Of a stretch of DNA of 64,000 bases, positions 1-8,549 are shown one piece after another (the first letter of the stretch is position 1; each line of letters begins with the position of its first letter). Below the pieces are notes generated by a model that worked only from the letters and a program-made list of their open reading frames with translations, had not been told where the DNA came from and made no database searches. The translations under genes were made by a program, and so were the position numbers. The DNA comes from Catenovulum maritimum (lineage in GTDB: Bacteria > Pseudomonadota > Gammaproteobacteria > Enterobacterales > Alteromonadaceae), in the NCBI RefSeq assembly GCF_001050375.1, contig NZ_KQ130483.1, forward strand, positions 160,458 to 224,457. The letters are read 5' to 3'.

Positions 1-2972
1 TCAAGAATAAGCTTGGCCTGCTGATGGCTATTAAAACGACCAAGATAAACTCGACACCAAGCATGATTACGAATAACAAACACAGGCAAACTAAATTCAG
101 CTTGTTCTTTACGTTTAATCGCTTCGCAGGAAGTATTACTTTGTGCCGCCGCTAATTGGATTGCATATATAGCGTGAGAGTTTACATGCTCGTTTTGTTT
201 TAAAATAGTTACTTCAGTTAGATTGTTTTGGACAGATCGCTTAATCGGCTGCTGGACCGAATGCTTGGCTGGGGGCTTGGCAGAAATTAGCTCAGTTGTG
301 CTCGGCGCTACTATTTCTAATGCTTGTTCAACCTGTTCAACATCTAACCGCTGTAAGCTGAAACTAGCTAATTCAACTAGATCTCGACTGCCGTCTATTT
401 TGACATCAATAAATTCAGGTACTGAGATTAAGCCTTTTTCATGTAAAAAGGATTGCTCAATCCTAACTTGATAATAGCCAGGCCAAACTTTATCAAATAT
501 AAACACATGATCAAATTCGCTATAACTTGTCTTTACGACCTTTCCATCTCTAACTAATTCTATTGGTAAATATTGAGGTTTATAACTCGAATCATCCAAC
601 TCAAATTCTAGTTGACCAATTAACTCGGCAGCATAATTGTAAGGTAAATCCAGATCGATAATGCCACCAGGGTGGCTGAACACCTTAAAATCTGCATAAA
701 TTGGGGTCAAATTACTCGCTTTAGTGTCATGGGCATTAACATAAATCTGAGTGGGTACCTGCGAAGTTAGCCCAGTCAGATATACAGCACCATTTTCACC
801 AGAAACTTTATCTATCCACTGTTTTTTTCCACCAAACTTTAGGTTTTCAATGACTTCATCAGAGCGATCATAAATAGCATTTTGATTGTGATCGATAAAA
901 TTAAACAAATCCAAAGTACCCGACGCAGGACTGTAGCCATAATTGATATCAATTTGATCCTTATGATAATCCCAATCAAGATTAAAACTTATGCCCAGCG
1001 CAACTTGCCAATGTGATTGATTATCCGCCTGAGCACTCATGGTTAAGTTATAATCATCTCTTTGCCAACTCAAATAACTGGTCAGATTATAATGATCCCC
1101 TTTATTAGCTTGCAGGCTAGTTTGGTTATTCAGTTTGGGGGATATCCGCCAATTTAAATTTAATCTAGCCGAATCAAAATGCGACTGTCCCGCGTTAGGT
1201 TTTAAATCAAAACTCGCGAGCGCTCTAAAATTAATATCGTCCGTTAAGCGAGTAGAAATTGCAATGTCGTCTGTCACTGAATTTGTATCAGGTCCATAAC
1301 GATAACGAGTCACGTTGGTAAAATTAAATCGTCTATATCGCCATGATAACCGAGTCGCTAAACTATCATAGCGAGTCATATTGTTTAAGCTCGAATCAGT
1401 TTGCTCAACTTGACTTTGATTACCACTAATTAACCAAGCTAATTTTTTAAATCGACCGGAAAATGAAGCGCTGAAGTCCGTTCTAATCTCGTCATTATTA
1501 CTAATGCTATTAAGACTTTGATATTGACTTAACCGCCTAGCACCAAGCTGATAACGAATTGAATTACTAAATAAACTACCGAGTAAATCTAGCTCTGCAC
1601 CATATCCTGATTCTCCTTGATGCTTAAGATTTACATCTAATAATGCATTATTTAGCTGTTGCGTTAATGACAATATATATTCTGCATTAGCGGAAGCGCT
1701 TGCTGTCGCCTGTTGCTGAAATATTGAAAGTCCCAAAGTAGTACTAGAACTTAAGCCATATTCAGTTTGTATATATCCTGCTAAATTGGACGATTCTTCA
1801 CGATTAAAAATACTCGAATCATTAAACATGCTATGGCGAGTATCAAATACGCCTCCGGTATAATTAAAACTCCCGACTTTAAGTTGATTACCGCCAATTA
1901 TGATTTCACGCACTATGGTGTCTTCTTCACCAAATTCGCCATAGAGTTTAATCTCGAACCTATTCACACCATAGCTAGTTTCAACTTGCTCAAATTTAAT
2001 CAAGCCATCAGTCGAAACTTGACCGGTTTGGATTAGATAACCATTACTATAAAGTTCTGCTTGCCAGTTTGCTGGTGCAAATTCCTCTAACGTAATTGCG
2101 CCATAATAATTAGTGTATCTACGCTCTAAACTACTAAAAGTGAAACCAACCCCAGAGTAAGCGACGCCCGCTCGGTTATTATTTACTGTCACATCACCAA
2201 ATTGATACTGACTTAAACCAGCAAATAAGCTTTGATTCGGGCTAGGTTTAAATCGAGAAAAAGTCATTCTTGCATTTAAATCGTCACCTTTTACTTGGCT
2301 TAAATTAATATTAGCGGAATGATAAAGAATGTCGTTGTAGCTATGTAAATTATATTGATAGCCCAAATCTGTGTTATCAGACTGATTCAGATTTAACCTT
2401 ACAGCCCCTTTGGGTGGTGTGTATAAACGATATTTATCTGGAATGACAAATTCAAAATTTGGTTCTGTATTTCTAGACTGACTAACGACACTTCTCTTAG
2501 CTCTAGCAATACGTTTTTGAATCGGAAACACATCAGTATTCGCTTTAAAGCTGAATAATAAAGCTGAAAAATCAAGCTGAATACTTGCGTCTATCAAATC
2601 TGCAAAATCTTTCACATTCAACCACAGATCTTCTGAAGTGATAAAGTAATGGTATTGTTTTAGTTGTTTGAAGTCTAACGCCAAAACTTGACCATTAATT
2701 TTGCCAGCTAAGATGGTTTTTTCAGGATTAAAATTAAGGTTTAGTTCCAGACTAGATGAGATAAAGTTAACGGGTAAATAGAAGTCTCCCTGATAAGATA
2801 AGACATCTATACTCTCTAATATTCTGGTTCTGTCCGATAATTCAATATCAAACAACTCGTAATTCGCCGCACTTGGGTTTAACGCTTCTGCATTAAGCTT
2901 AGTGATACAAATTGAGTGCAGTATCAAACAGCTAAGAATTAACTGTCTTATGAAATTTAAGGCTGAGTCCAA
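1..2972 (-). CDS. CS1-type fimbrial outer-membrane usher with C-terminal SPOR domain (partial, runs off left edge)
   Basis: An uninterrupted minus-strand frame of about 990 codons begins at the end of the chaperone gene and continues past base 1. The protein is probably the outer-membrane pore that assembles and exports the pilin encoded upstream. This rests on its position after a PapD-like chaperone, its size and its long beta-rich middle; I see no diagnostic usher motif. No ATG is available: a stop lies just upstream, and the best start is TTG at 2972, overlapping the chaperone stop. That start gives a signal peptide (hydrophobic LILSCLILHS, then LNAEA). Near the C-terminus, roughly residues 935-990 (bases 3-170), IYAIQLAAAQS followed by WCRVYLGRFNSHQQA looks like a SPOR peptidoglycan-binding domain, which is unusual for an usher. 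Family call moderate, SPOR call fairly good. Confidence 0.7.
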   Translation of the reverse strand, partial: MDSALNFIRQLILSCLILHSICITKLNAEALNPSAANYELFDIELSDRTRILESIDVLSYQGDFYLPVNFISSSLELNLNFNPEKTILAGKINGQVLALDFKQLKQYHYFITSEDLWLNVKDFADLIDASIQLDFSALLFSFKANTDVFPIQKRIARAKRSVVSQSRNTEPNFEFVIPDKYRLYTPPKGAVRLNLNQSDNTDLGYQYNLHSYNDILYHSANINLSQVKGDDLNARMTFSRFKPSPNQSLFAGLSQYQFGDVTVNNNRAGVAYSGVGFTFSSLERRYTNYYGAITLEEFAPANWQAELYSNGYLIQTGQVSTDGLIKFEQVETSYGVNRFEIKLYGEFGEEDTIVREIIIGGNQLKVGSFNYTGGVFDTRHSMFNDSSIFNREESSNLAGYIQTEYGLSSSTTLGLSIFQQQATASASANAEYILSLTQQLNNALLDVNLKHQGESGYGAELDLLGSLFSNSIRYQLGARRLSQYQSLNSISNNDEIRTDFSASFSGRFKKLAWLISGNQSQVEQTDSSLNNMTRYDSLATRLSWRYRRFNFTNVTRYRYGPDTNSVTDDIAISTRLTDDINFRALASFDLKPNAGQSHFDSARLNLNWRISPKLNNQTSLQANKGDHYNLTSYLSWQRDDYNLTMSAQADNQSHWQVALGISFNLDWDYHKDQIDINYGYSPASGTLDLFNFIDHNQNAIYDRSDEVIENLKFGGKKQWIDKVSGENGAVYLTGLTSQVPTQIYVNAHDTKASNLTPIYADFKVFSHPGGIIDLDLPYNYAAELIGQLEFELDDSSYKPQYLPIELVRDGKVVKTSYSEFDHVFIFDKVWPGYYQVRIEQSFLHEKGLISVPEFIDVKIDGSRDLVELASFSLQRLDVEQVEQALEIVAPSTTELISAKPPAKHSVQQPIKRSVQNNLTEVTILKQNEHVNSHAIYAIQLAAAQSNTSCEAIKRKEQAEFSLPVFVIRNHAWCRVYLGRFNSHQQAKLIL

Positions 2973-3718
2973 GATGCGCTCGCGTTACCGAACTTTTCGG
3001 ATTCGACAAACCTAAGTTTCAGCTTACCGCTGGCTTTATTTTTTAAAGTTAACGACTTTGGTAAACTCTGAGTTTGTTGATAAATAGAGAGGCCTTTGAC
3101 AAAAGTAAGGATATTATCTGATTCGTCTAAAACATCGATTCGGCCGTATAAAGAACGATTACCTTCTCGATTAAGATTAAATTGTATAGTTTGCTGATTA
3201 TTCTGTTCTAAAATATCGACATCAGAAAAATGCACTTTTGCGCCTAGCTGACCTTTTCTAACAATTACCGGAATATTAAAGACAAAATTGGGGGTTATTT
3301 GCATTTTTTGATCTGTTGCTTTGACCAAATTCTTGCATCTTAAACTTAAATACGAAACCCACTCCGCATTAGGTTGACGGCGCAAGTTACGGGCTATAAC
3401 TTTGATTTTTTGAGCTTGATTAGGCTCTAGCCTAATTCTTTTAGGTGACGCTCGTAGCAAAGCTTTGGCACTAGTTGTCGGGCCATTTCCATTTTTGACG
3501 CTTCTTAATTGTCCATTGGCTGTTACATTAAAATCGATAAACTGAGTTGTACATTCGGCTGCCGAAGTGCCTTGATTATAAAACTGGTAGTCATATTTAG
3601 GATTCGCTTCAGTCAATAATATCCTATGTTCTGTTAAATGCATTTTAGGCTGAGCATAACAGTAATTTGTTATGCTCAAACAAAAAATAAAACTAGAAAA
3701 TAGAAATTTCAACAACAT
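2957..3718 (-). CDS. PapD-like periplasmic fimbrial chaperone
   Basis: This 253-residue protein starts with a clear signal peptide (FLFSSFIFCLSI, cleavage near CYA-QP). An Ig-like chaperone N-domain follows: RASPKRIRLEPNQAQKIKV, at about residues 89-107, and the later WVSYLSLRCK resemble the conserved PapD strands that bind pilin subunits. A second domain (about 150-250) completes the two-domain L-shape. It should hold the DUF4402 pilin in the periplasm and hand it to the usher. Its ATG directly abuts the pilin stop codon (TAAATG), and its 3' end overlaps the proposed TTG start of the usher, so the three genes are translationally coupled. Family call is firm; the exact chaperone subtype is not. 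Confidence 0.85.
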   Translation of the reverse strand: MLLKFLFSSFIFCLSITNYCYAQPKMHLTEHRILLTEANPKYDYQFYNQGTSAAECTTQFIDFNVTANGQLRSVKNGNGPTTSAKALLRASPKRIRLEPNQAQKIKVIARNLRRQPNAEWVSYLSLRCKNLVKATDQKMQITPNFVFNIPVIVRKGQLGAKVHFSDVDILEQNNQQTIQFNLNREGNRSLYGRIDVLDESDNILTFVKGLSIYQQTQSLPKSLTLKNKASGKLKLRFVESEKFGNASASWTQP

Positions 3719-4315
3719 TTAATATGTCGCCGTTATATCGAATTGCTCAGTATAAGTTGTGTTCGCTGTTAAACTCGTTGAGCCTATCGTAATAGTGCCA
3801 CCAATAACCAAATTAATATTGCCAGAAGTGGTATCTAACGTCATAGTTTCTGGCTGATCACGGGTAACCGTCGTTGCCGCTGAATAGGCAGCCGTATCAT
3901 CAACCGCTAAAATTTCTGGATCAAAATTAAAATCTGTCGCAGAAACTGAACTCACTGTGATGTTAACCGTTTGTCCTGGCTCACCATTCAAAACGTATAT
4001 CCCAGAGAAGTTATTCGTGACTGAATCAGATATGTTAATACAACCAGCTCCGCTTAAGCCATCTGTGATATCTGCATTTGCCACAGCACCTGTGCCAGTC
4101 GTGTCATTAAAACTAGGCGAAGTAGTACACTGTGAACTCGCCGTGCCAAATACATTCTGACCAAAAGATAATGAGCTTACCTGAGTAATATTTAAGTCTT
4201 GTAAGGTAACAAAGCCGACATCAAAGGATAATGTAACCGCTGCTAACATACTACTATTGAGTAAAGCAGCAGTAAAAATACCTTTTTTTAATATTTTTTT
4301 TGCTTTCATTTGCAT
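3719..4315 (-). CDS. DUF4402-type fimbrial major subunit (pilin)
   Basis: A 198-residue secreted protein with a basic, then hydrophobic leader (KAKKILKKGIFTAALLNSS) and a probable cleavage around LAA. The mature part is Thr/Ser/Gly-rich and beta-strand-like, with two cysteines (SSQCTTS and GAGCINIS) that could form one disulfide. It ends in ITATY, a hydrophobic alternating tail of the kind used for donor-strand assembly. The layout (strand LSFGQNVFGT, central NGEPGQTVNITVSS, C-terminal GTITIGSTS) fits DUF4402 proteins, which occur with CS1-like chaperone/usher genes. Either the first ATG or the third codon (ATG, better spaced from GCGAG) may be the start. Adjacent to the chaperone with no gap. 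Confidence 0.75.
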   Translation of the reverse strand: MQMKAKKILKKGIFTAALLNSSMLAAVTLSFDVGFVTLQDLNITQVSSLSFGQNVFGTASSQCTTSPSFNDTTGTGAVANADITDGLSGAGCINISDSVTNNFSGIYVLNGEPGQTVNITVSSVSATDFNFDPEILAVDDTAAYSAATTVTRDQPETMTLDTTSGNINLVIGGTITIGSTSLTANTTYTEQFDITATY

Positions 4316-4424
4316 CTCGCTTTCTAGTTTATTTTTTAATTGTCAATAATATGACAGGCTTATCGCCTTTTTATCCATAATCTAAACAGCAAAATTCGCG
4401 CCACATAGATAAACAGCTATAAAT

Positions 4425-4958
4425 TTAGTTAAAAGGCAATGAAACTCGGTAGCTAGCCGCCAGTTTATTGTTAGCTACTGGCTTAACTGATGTTGTAATA
4501 ATGAGCCGTTGATTTTCAATTTCAATTTGTCCATCTAGAACAAAGCGGTTAATGCTTGCCGCTTTATTAACAAGAGCATGTGCAACAATATGCCCATGTT
4601 TTTCTCTAGTTCCCAATTTTTGTTTAATTAGCCGACTTAAGTCTTCCGATAAACCCTTAAGAGATTGATGGCTATGAGTAACTTGATAAGGCTTAGCGGC
4701 AATAAAAGCTGATGGACCGAGTTGTTTGTCTATTTCATAAATGATTCGCTCCGCAACAACAGGCAGCTGTTTAGGTAAATAATCAGGCATACTAGGAATA
4801 AAATTAGGGGTTGCGGGCATGTTTGAAGCATTAGGCTGTACTTGGTGACCATAGCCATAATAAGCAAATTGATTCGCCACATGCTGATGATAATCCATCG
4901 AGGAGCAACTCAATAATGATAAGCAAATTAACCCAACAAAATAACAACGACTAAACAA
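4425..4958 (-). CDS. Putative outer-membrane lipoprotein at head of fimbrial cluster
   Basis: A 177-residue product with a lipoprotein signal: MFSRCYFVGLICLSLLSC followed by SS, so the lipidated Cys is residue 18. The next 60 residues are rich in Gln, Pro, Tyr and Asn. The C-terminal half (from about LPVVAERIIYEIDKQL) has a mixed alpha/beta look, and the text includes LSEDLSRLIKQKLG and LIITTSVKPV. I do not recognise a family with certainty; it recalls FlgO-like surface lipoproteins only loosely. The start is TTG at 4958: no ATG or usable GTG lies upstream in frame. It precedes the pilin by 109 bases on the same strand, so it may be an accessory or anchoring component of the fimbria. Function unknown. 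Confidence 0.6.
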   Translation of the reverse strand: MFSRCYFVGLICLSLLSCSSMDYHQHVANQFAYYGYGHQVQPNASNMPATPNFIPSMPDYLPKQLPVVAERIIYEIDKQLGPSAFIAAKPYQVTHSHQSLKGLSEDLSRLIKQKLGTREKHGHIVAHALVNKAASINRFVLDGQIEIENQRLIITTSVKPVANNKLAASYRVSLPFN

Positions 4959-5100
4959 TTTAAATCACAACCTAAAAAATGACACAAGAATTTGAACAAC
5001 TAAGATAAGTATCACTAACGCAATAAATACGCCAACCTACTCAATAAGTCAGGCTAAAATTCTACTTTTTACCACACGCTATACATTAAAGTGGATTAAG

Positions 5101-5265
5101 TAATACCAATCCATCCTAATTATTGCTCAATTTTACTAGTTAAAAAGCACGTAAACTGCGTTATGAATTTTGCTATTAGTTTACTAGTAGCGGCAATTCA
5201 TGCCTTGTTAGCGCACTTTTTTTCAACGTAAAATATAGATCAAAAATTTAGGTGAACTGGTATTA
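5101..5265. repeat. MITE-like element with TAATACCA terminal inverted repeats
   Basis: The 165-bp segment starts TAATACCAATCC and ends AACTGGTATTA, so the outer 8 bases are perfect inverted repeats. Inside there are further complementary pieces: ACTAGT on both sides, and TTATGAATTTTGC against GCAATTCAT. The whole can fold into a long imperfect hairpin. It has no coding capacity. Similar short TAATACCA-bounded elements are, from general knowledge, common in Alteromonadales intergenic regions; copy number cannot be tested here. Confidence 0.55.
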
Positions 5266-5599
5266 GATTGATAATTTAGAGCAACACGTATTTCTACGAC
5301 GAAAAATTTAAGCCTACAAAGATGTCATGGCTGCGTTTGGGCGAGAATTAAGACTATAAACTCAAACTTAGAGCTAAATCAAATTATTTTACGCTCATTA
5401 ACAACCTCGATATCTGTGGTTAAAATCACTCAGTTCAGCTTCTAGACTTCCCCTAACACATGCTAAACTTAGTACTCATCTCAGCTTGTTAATTAAGCAG
5501 ACAAGTTTCATAAAATTGACGAATTTAATGGTGTCTATGTTTTGATATTCACTATTGCCATATTTTCGTGTACAAGCAAAATGAACAGGTCGCTAGCCC
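5266..5599. other. Intergenic stretch without recognisable feature
   Basis: Between the MITE-like element and the candidate his promoter I see no credible reading frame, RNA gene or strong hairpin. A TTGACG hexamer at 5516 has no convincing -10 partner at normal spacing. Confidence 0.5.
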
Positions 5600-5628
5600 T
5601 TGATTATAAGGCTTAGATAAGGTAAATT
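5600..5628 (+). promoter_or_regulatory. Candidate sigma-70 promoter of the his operon
   Basis: TTGATT (5600-5605), a 17-base spacer and TAAATT (5623-5628) each match four of six consensus bases. Transcription would start near 5635, about 30 bases before the leader peptide, a usual his-leader layout. Position is the main argument; the hexamers themselves are weak. Confidence 0.35.
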
Positions 5629-5664
5629 TGCAACCCGAATTTAAACTGAAAAGTTGAATATTAA

Positions 5665-5721
5665 ATGAATACTATGAATTACTTGAATACACTTGGCCAT
5701 CATTATCATCATAACCAATAG
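5665..5721 (+). CDS. hisL: his operon leader peptide
   Basis: An 18-residue open frame reads MNTMNYLNTLGHHYHHNQ, with four His codons in a five-codon window. A second in-frame ATG at 5674 could also serve as start. Its stop codon overlaps the first arm of the attenuator hairpins and it lies 217 bases ahead of hisG. In the classical mechanism, ribosome stalling at the His codons under histidine shortage favours the antiterminator fold. The His run, size and position make this a secure call although it is too short for automatic gene finding. Confidence 0.9.
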   Translation: MNTMNYLNTLGHHYHHNQ

Positions 5722-5789
5722 CCTTCAGGTAATCGAAGGCACTACCCTATTGTAGCCTTCCGATGTAATCATTTTAAAACCCTCGGAAG
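5721..5789 (+). promoter_or_regulatory. Histidine attenuator: alternative RNA stems
   Basis: Mutually exclusive pairings are visible. GCCTTC (5721-5726) can pair with GAAGGC (5735-5740). GAAGGC can instead pair with a second GCCTTC (5755-5760). That third segment, extended to CTTCCGA (5757-5763), can also pair with TCGGAAG (5783-5789), which overlaps the terminator stem. This is the arrangement expected for ribosome-mediated attenuation after the HisL frame. Which fold is the functional antiterminator is inferred. Confidence 0.8.
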
Positions 5790-5807
5790 TGAACCGGGGG
5801 TTTTTTT
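5778..5807 (+). terminator. Rho-independent attenuator terminator of the his leader
   Basis: AACCCTCGG (5778-5786) and CCGGGGGTT (5794-5802) form a 9-bp stem with one T-G wobble and a 7-base loop. The run of T at 5801-5807 follows directly. It lies between hisL and hisG and should end transcription when histidyl-tRNA is plentiful. Confidence 0.85.
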
Positions 5808-5938
5808 ATACTTCATAAGCAAAATAAGATTGAAGCATAATTAACAGAATTAACCAGATTAAATAAAACCAAAGTACGCAAGATATCTAAAATGAAAATC
5901 GCAACGTACTGTTTTATCAATTAAATTAGGAAAAACAG

Positions 5939-7129
5939 ATGTCCCTATACGACGCTGTTATGGCTATTCCAAGAAGTGGCCGAACGTTCGAAAATTTTAT
6001 CAGCAAACTGAGTAGCCAAACCCAAGATTTGCCTAATGCAGAAGCCTTAATCAAGGCCGTTAAAGCAGGTAAAAAACGTAAAGATCAAAATTACGCAGTT
6101 GCAAGTCAGTATTTAACTGAACTACAAAGCTCTCCCGTTGCCAGTAATTTAGGCTTATTTATTGACAGAAAACGCGAAGAAAGACCGTATCGTGTCGGTT
6201 TTTTAGGCGCAGATGTCGAAATTGGTGGCTTAAATGTACGAATTGAAGGTGATGAGCCACACAACTGCTCTTCACTGGTCGGCTTAGGTGAAGCTGATAT
6301 CGCAGTTGCCGGTTTGGATGAATTACTCGCAGTTACCCACAATTCGTTAAGTATGTCTGCGACTAAATGGGGTATGTACAACTACAACCTGAAAAAAGAA
6401 CATAAAGTTCGCATTGCAGGTTCTGCTATGTTGACCCGATACAATGATGTCGTTTCTCGCGAAGTCCAAGATATGGTTGGCTTTTTCCTAATTGCTAAGC
6501 AAAGGCCAAGTAGCGGACCTAACACTGGCTACCCTAAAGATTATTTAGAGCATTTAGAGACGCACAAGAACAAAGTATTTGTTAAAGGTAGATACGTAGA
6601 GAAAGTACGAAAATCTTATCCTAAATTAAATATTGAGCCTGTGCATGACGTTGAAGATGCAGTTAACGATAGCGAAACAGGCGACGTCGGTTTAGAAATC
6701 GTACAAACAGGTTCTACATTAAGACGTAAAAATTTAGTATTACTCGGTGCGCCTTTGTTTTTATCCGAGAGTTTATATGTGGTTGACTACTACAAATATA
6801 ACTCTGGCACTGAAGATTCACTTAAAGCCTTATTAGACACATTCGCACCTGTCGGTTATTTTGAACAGCAAAGACTAGAACAATTTGCCTATTGGTATCA
6901 TGCATTACAAGAAAACTTAGGCGATAGTTGGATTAATAAACCTAGAATCGAAGATATTTTCTGTAGCCATCAAGATTCGGTTCGTGGTTTGAGGCCATAC
7001 AGTTTAAAAACTCGCTATTGGACCCCATCTGATAGTTACAAGCGTGATGATGCTTTTCAATTTGTTGAAAACTCAATCAGCGAGTTAAAAGATATTTATA
7101 ATCAAGTTGTCAGCGGGCAACTAAAATAA
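5939..7129 (+). CDS. hisG: Divergent ATP phosphoribosyltransferase (HisG-like), first step of histidine synthesis
   Basis: It occupies the hisG position behind the His leader. It should join ATP and PRPP to give phosphoribosyl-ATP. HisG-like pieces are visible: AIPRSGRTFENF near the N-terminus (compare AMQKSGR in E. coli), GEADIAVAGLDELL at 117-130, and the PRPP-loop region GDVGLEIVQTGSTL at 248-261, where the usual Asp before the loop is Glu. It is 396 residues against about 300 for the long form. There are extra residues after the N-terminus (about 25-85) and in the middle (130-215). The last 107 residues do not look like the ACT-type regulatory domain of long HisG. AGGA sits 7 bases before the ATG. 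No hisZ is present, so it may act alone. Confidence 0.75.
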   Translation: MSLYDAVMAIPRSGRTFENFISKLSSQTQDLPNAEALIKAVKAGKKRKDQNYAVASQYLTELQSSPVASNLGLFIDRKREERPYRVGFLGADVEIGGLNVRIEGDEPHNCSSLVGLGEADIAVAGLDELLAVTHNSLSMSATKWGMYNYNLKKEHKVRIAGSAMLTRYNDVVSREVQDMVGFFLIAKQRPSSGPNTGYPKDYLEHLETHKNKVFVKGRYVEKVRKSYPKLNIEPVHDVEDAVNDSETGDVGLEIVQTGSTLRRKNLVLLGAPLFLSESLYVVDYYKYNSGTEDSLKALLDTFAPVGYFEQQRLEQFAYWYHALQENLGDSWINKPRIEDIFCSHQDSVRGLRPYSLKTRYWTPSDSYKRDDAFQFVENSISELKDIYNQVVSGQLK

Positions 7130-7155
7130 AACGTTAAATAACGGAGACGCTTTAA

Positions 7156-8454
7156 ATGCAAACACTTGTTTGGCAATCATTATCTCCTGAGCAGCAAGCT
7201 TCGGTATTACAACGCCCTGCCCTTGGTGACAGTGCAAAATTGTCTGAATTAGTAAAAGACATCATCAGCCAAGTTCGCCAAGATGGCGATCAAGCGATTT
7301 TTGAATTAACCAAGAAATTTGATGGTTTAGATTTAGCTGACTTAAGAGTGAGCAAAGCTGAAATTGACAATTCAGAAAATGAGTTAGGCGATAATATAAA
7401 AGCAGCCATTGAGCTGGCACACAAACAAGTTAAAGTATTTCACGAAGCGCAAAAGCAAGACGTAATAAAAGTAGAAACTACACCGGGTGTAATTTGCGAA
7501 TTACACAACCAACCAATTGAAGCTGTTGGTTTGTATATCCCAGGTGGTACAGCGCCATTACCTTCTACTGTATTAATGCTTTCTACACCGGCTCGTATTG
7601 CTGGTTGTAAACGTTTAGTGCTTGCAACGCCTCCAGGTAAAGACGGCAAGATTAAAGCGGAAATTCGCTATGCTGCTAAAATTTGTGGTGTTGACGAAAT
7701 ATATATGGTTGGTGGCGCACAAGCCATTGCTGCATTAGCCTACGGCACGCAAAGTATTAAGAAAGTGAATAAAATATTTGGTCCGGGCAATAGCTTTGTC
7801 ACCGAAGCTAAACAACAGGTTAGCCAAGATCACATGGGCGCAGCAATTGATATGCCTGCAGGTCCATCAGAAGTATTAGTGATTGCAGATGAACAAGCTA
7901 ATCCTGAATTTGTTGCTGCAGATTTATTATCTCAAGCTGAGCATGGTAAAGACTCTCAAGTTATTTTATTAACCACGAGCCAAGCGCAAGCTCAAGCCTG
8001 TGCGCAAGCGGTTGAAAAACAATTAAAACAACTACCAAGAGAAGAAATTGCAGCTGGCGCTTTATCGCATAGCCGCATCATAATTACTGAGTCGATTGAC
8101 CAAGCTATCGAAGTTAGCAATGAATATGCACCAGAGCATTTAATTGTTCAAACTGAAGATGCTCGTGCTTTACTCCCAAGACTAGAAAATGCAGGTTCTA
8201 TCTTCTTAGGTGCTTATTCACCTGAATCTGCTGGTGACTATGCAAGCGGAACGAATCACGTTTTACCGACATATGGTTACACAAAAACCTATAGCAGCTT
8301 AACCCTAGCGGATTTCTCTAAGCGCTTTACAGTGCAAGAGTTAACTAAGCAAGGGTTAGAAGCAATTGGTCCAGCGATTATGGACTTAGCAGCAGCAGAA
8401 AGTTTAGATGCGCATAAAAATGCCGTCGCTGTCCGTTTAAATAGTTTAAAATAA
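7156..8454 (+). CDS. hisD: Histidinol dehydrogenase
   Basis: A 432-residue, full-length HisD, the NAD- and zinc-dependent enzyme that oxidises L-histidinol to histidine in two steps. Visible family features: GLYIPGGTAPLPSTVLM at about 125, the NAD-site stretch KIFGPGNSFVTEAKQ, the zinc-ligand region LSQAEHGKDSQ (Gln and His), the catalytic pair in EYAPEHLIV, and the closing zinc His in DYASGTNHVLPT. The gene follows hisG by 26 bases with a GGAG-type ribosome site (ACGGAGACG). A gap of about 95 bases separates it from hisC, the longest inside the operon. Confidence 0.97.
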   Translation: MQTLVWQSLSPEQQASVLQRPALGDSAKLSELVKDIISQVRQDGDQAIFELTKKFDGLDLADLRVSKAEIDNSENELGDNIKAAIELAHKQVKVFHEAQKQDVIKVETTPGVICELHNQPIEAVGLYIPGGTAPLPSTVLMLSTPARIAGCKRLVLATPPGKDGKIKAEIRYAAKICGVDEIYMVGGAQAIAALAYGTQSIKKVNKIFGPGNSFVTEAKQQVSQDHMGAAIDMPAGPSEVLVIADEQANPEFVAADLLSQAEHGKDSQVILLTTSQAQAQACAQAVEKQLKQLPREEIAAGALSHSRIIITESIDQAIEVSNEYAPEHLIVQTEDARALLPRLENAGSIFLGAYSPESAGDYASGTNHVLPTYGYTKTYSSLTLADFSKRFTVQELTKQGLEAIGPAIMDLAAAESLDAHKNAVAVRLNSLK

Positions 8455-8549
8455 GCTAAATTAATGGCCATTAGACGAGTTGGCAGATAATTATTGATGC
8501 AAACTCGTTAAGGCCGAAGAAAATTATTTGCTCATTGAAAGAGAGAGTT

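Noticed and set aside
223..471. Plus-strand reading frame inside the usher gene
   Set aside because: It lies antisense to a long, continuous minus-strand protein with signal peptide and recognisable domain; a shadow frame.
1833..2036. Second plus-strand frame inside the usher gene
   Set aside because: Antisense shadow of the usher, with no ribosome site and an atypical composition.
3957..4160. Plus-strand frame inside the pilin gene
   Set aside because: Antisense to a well-supported pilin coding sequence.
4340..4375. Terminator-like AGGC/GCCT hairpin near the pilin gene
   Set aside because: The stem is four bases and its T-run is on the strand that carries no gene there.
5516..5548. TTGACG as -35 of a his promoter
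   Set aside because: No acceptable -10 at 16-18 bases; the pair at 5600-5628 is better placed for the leader.
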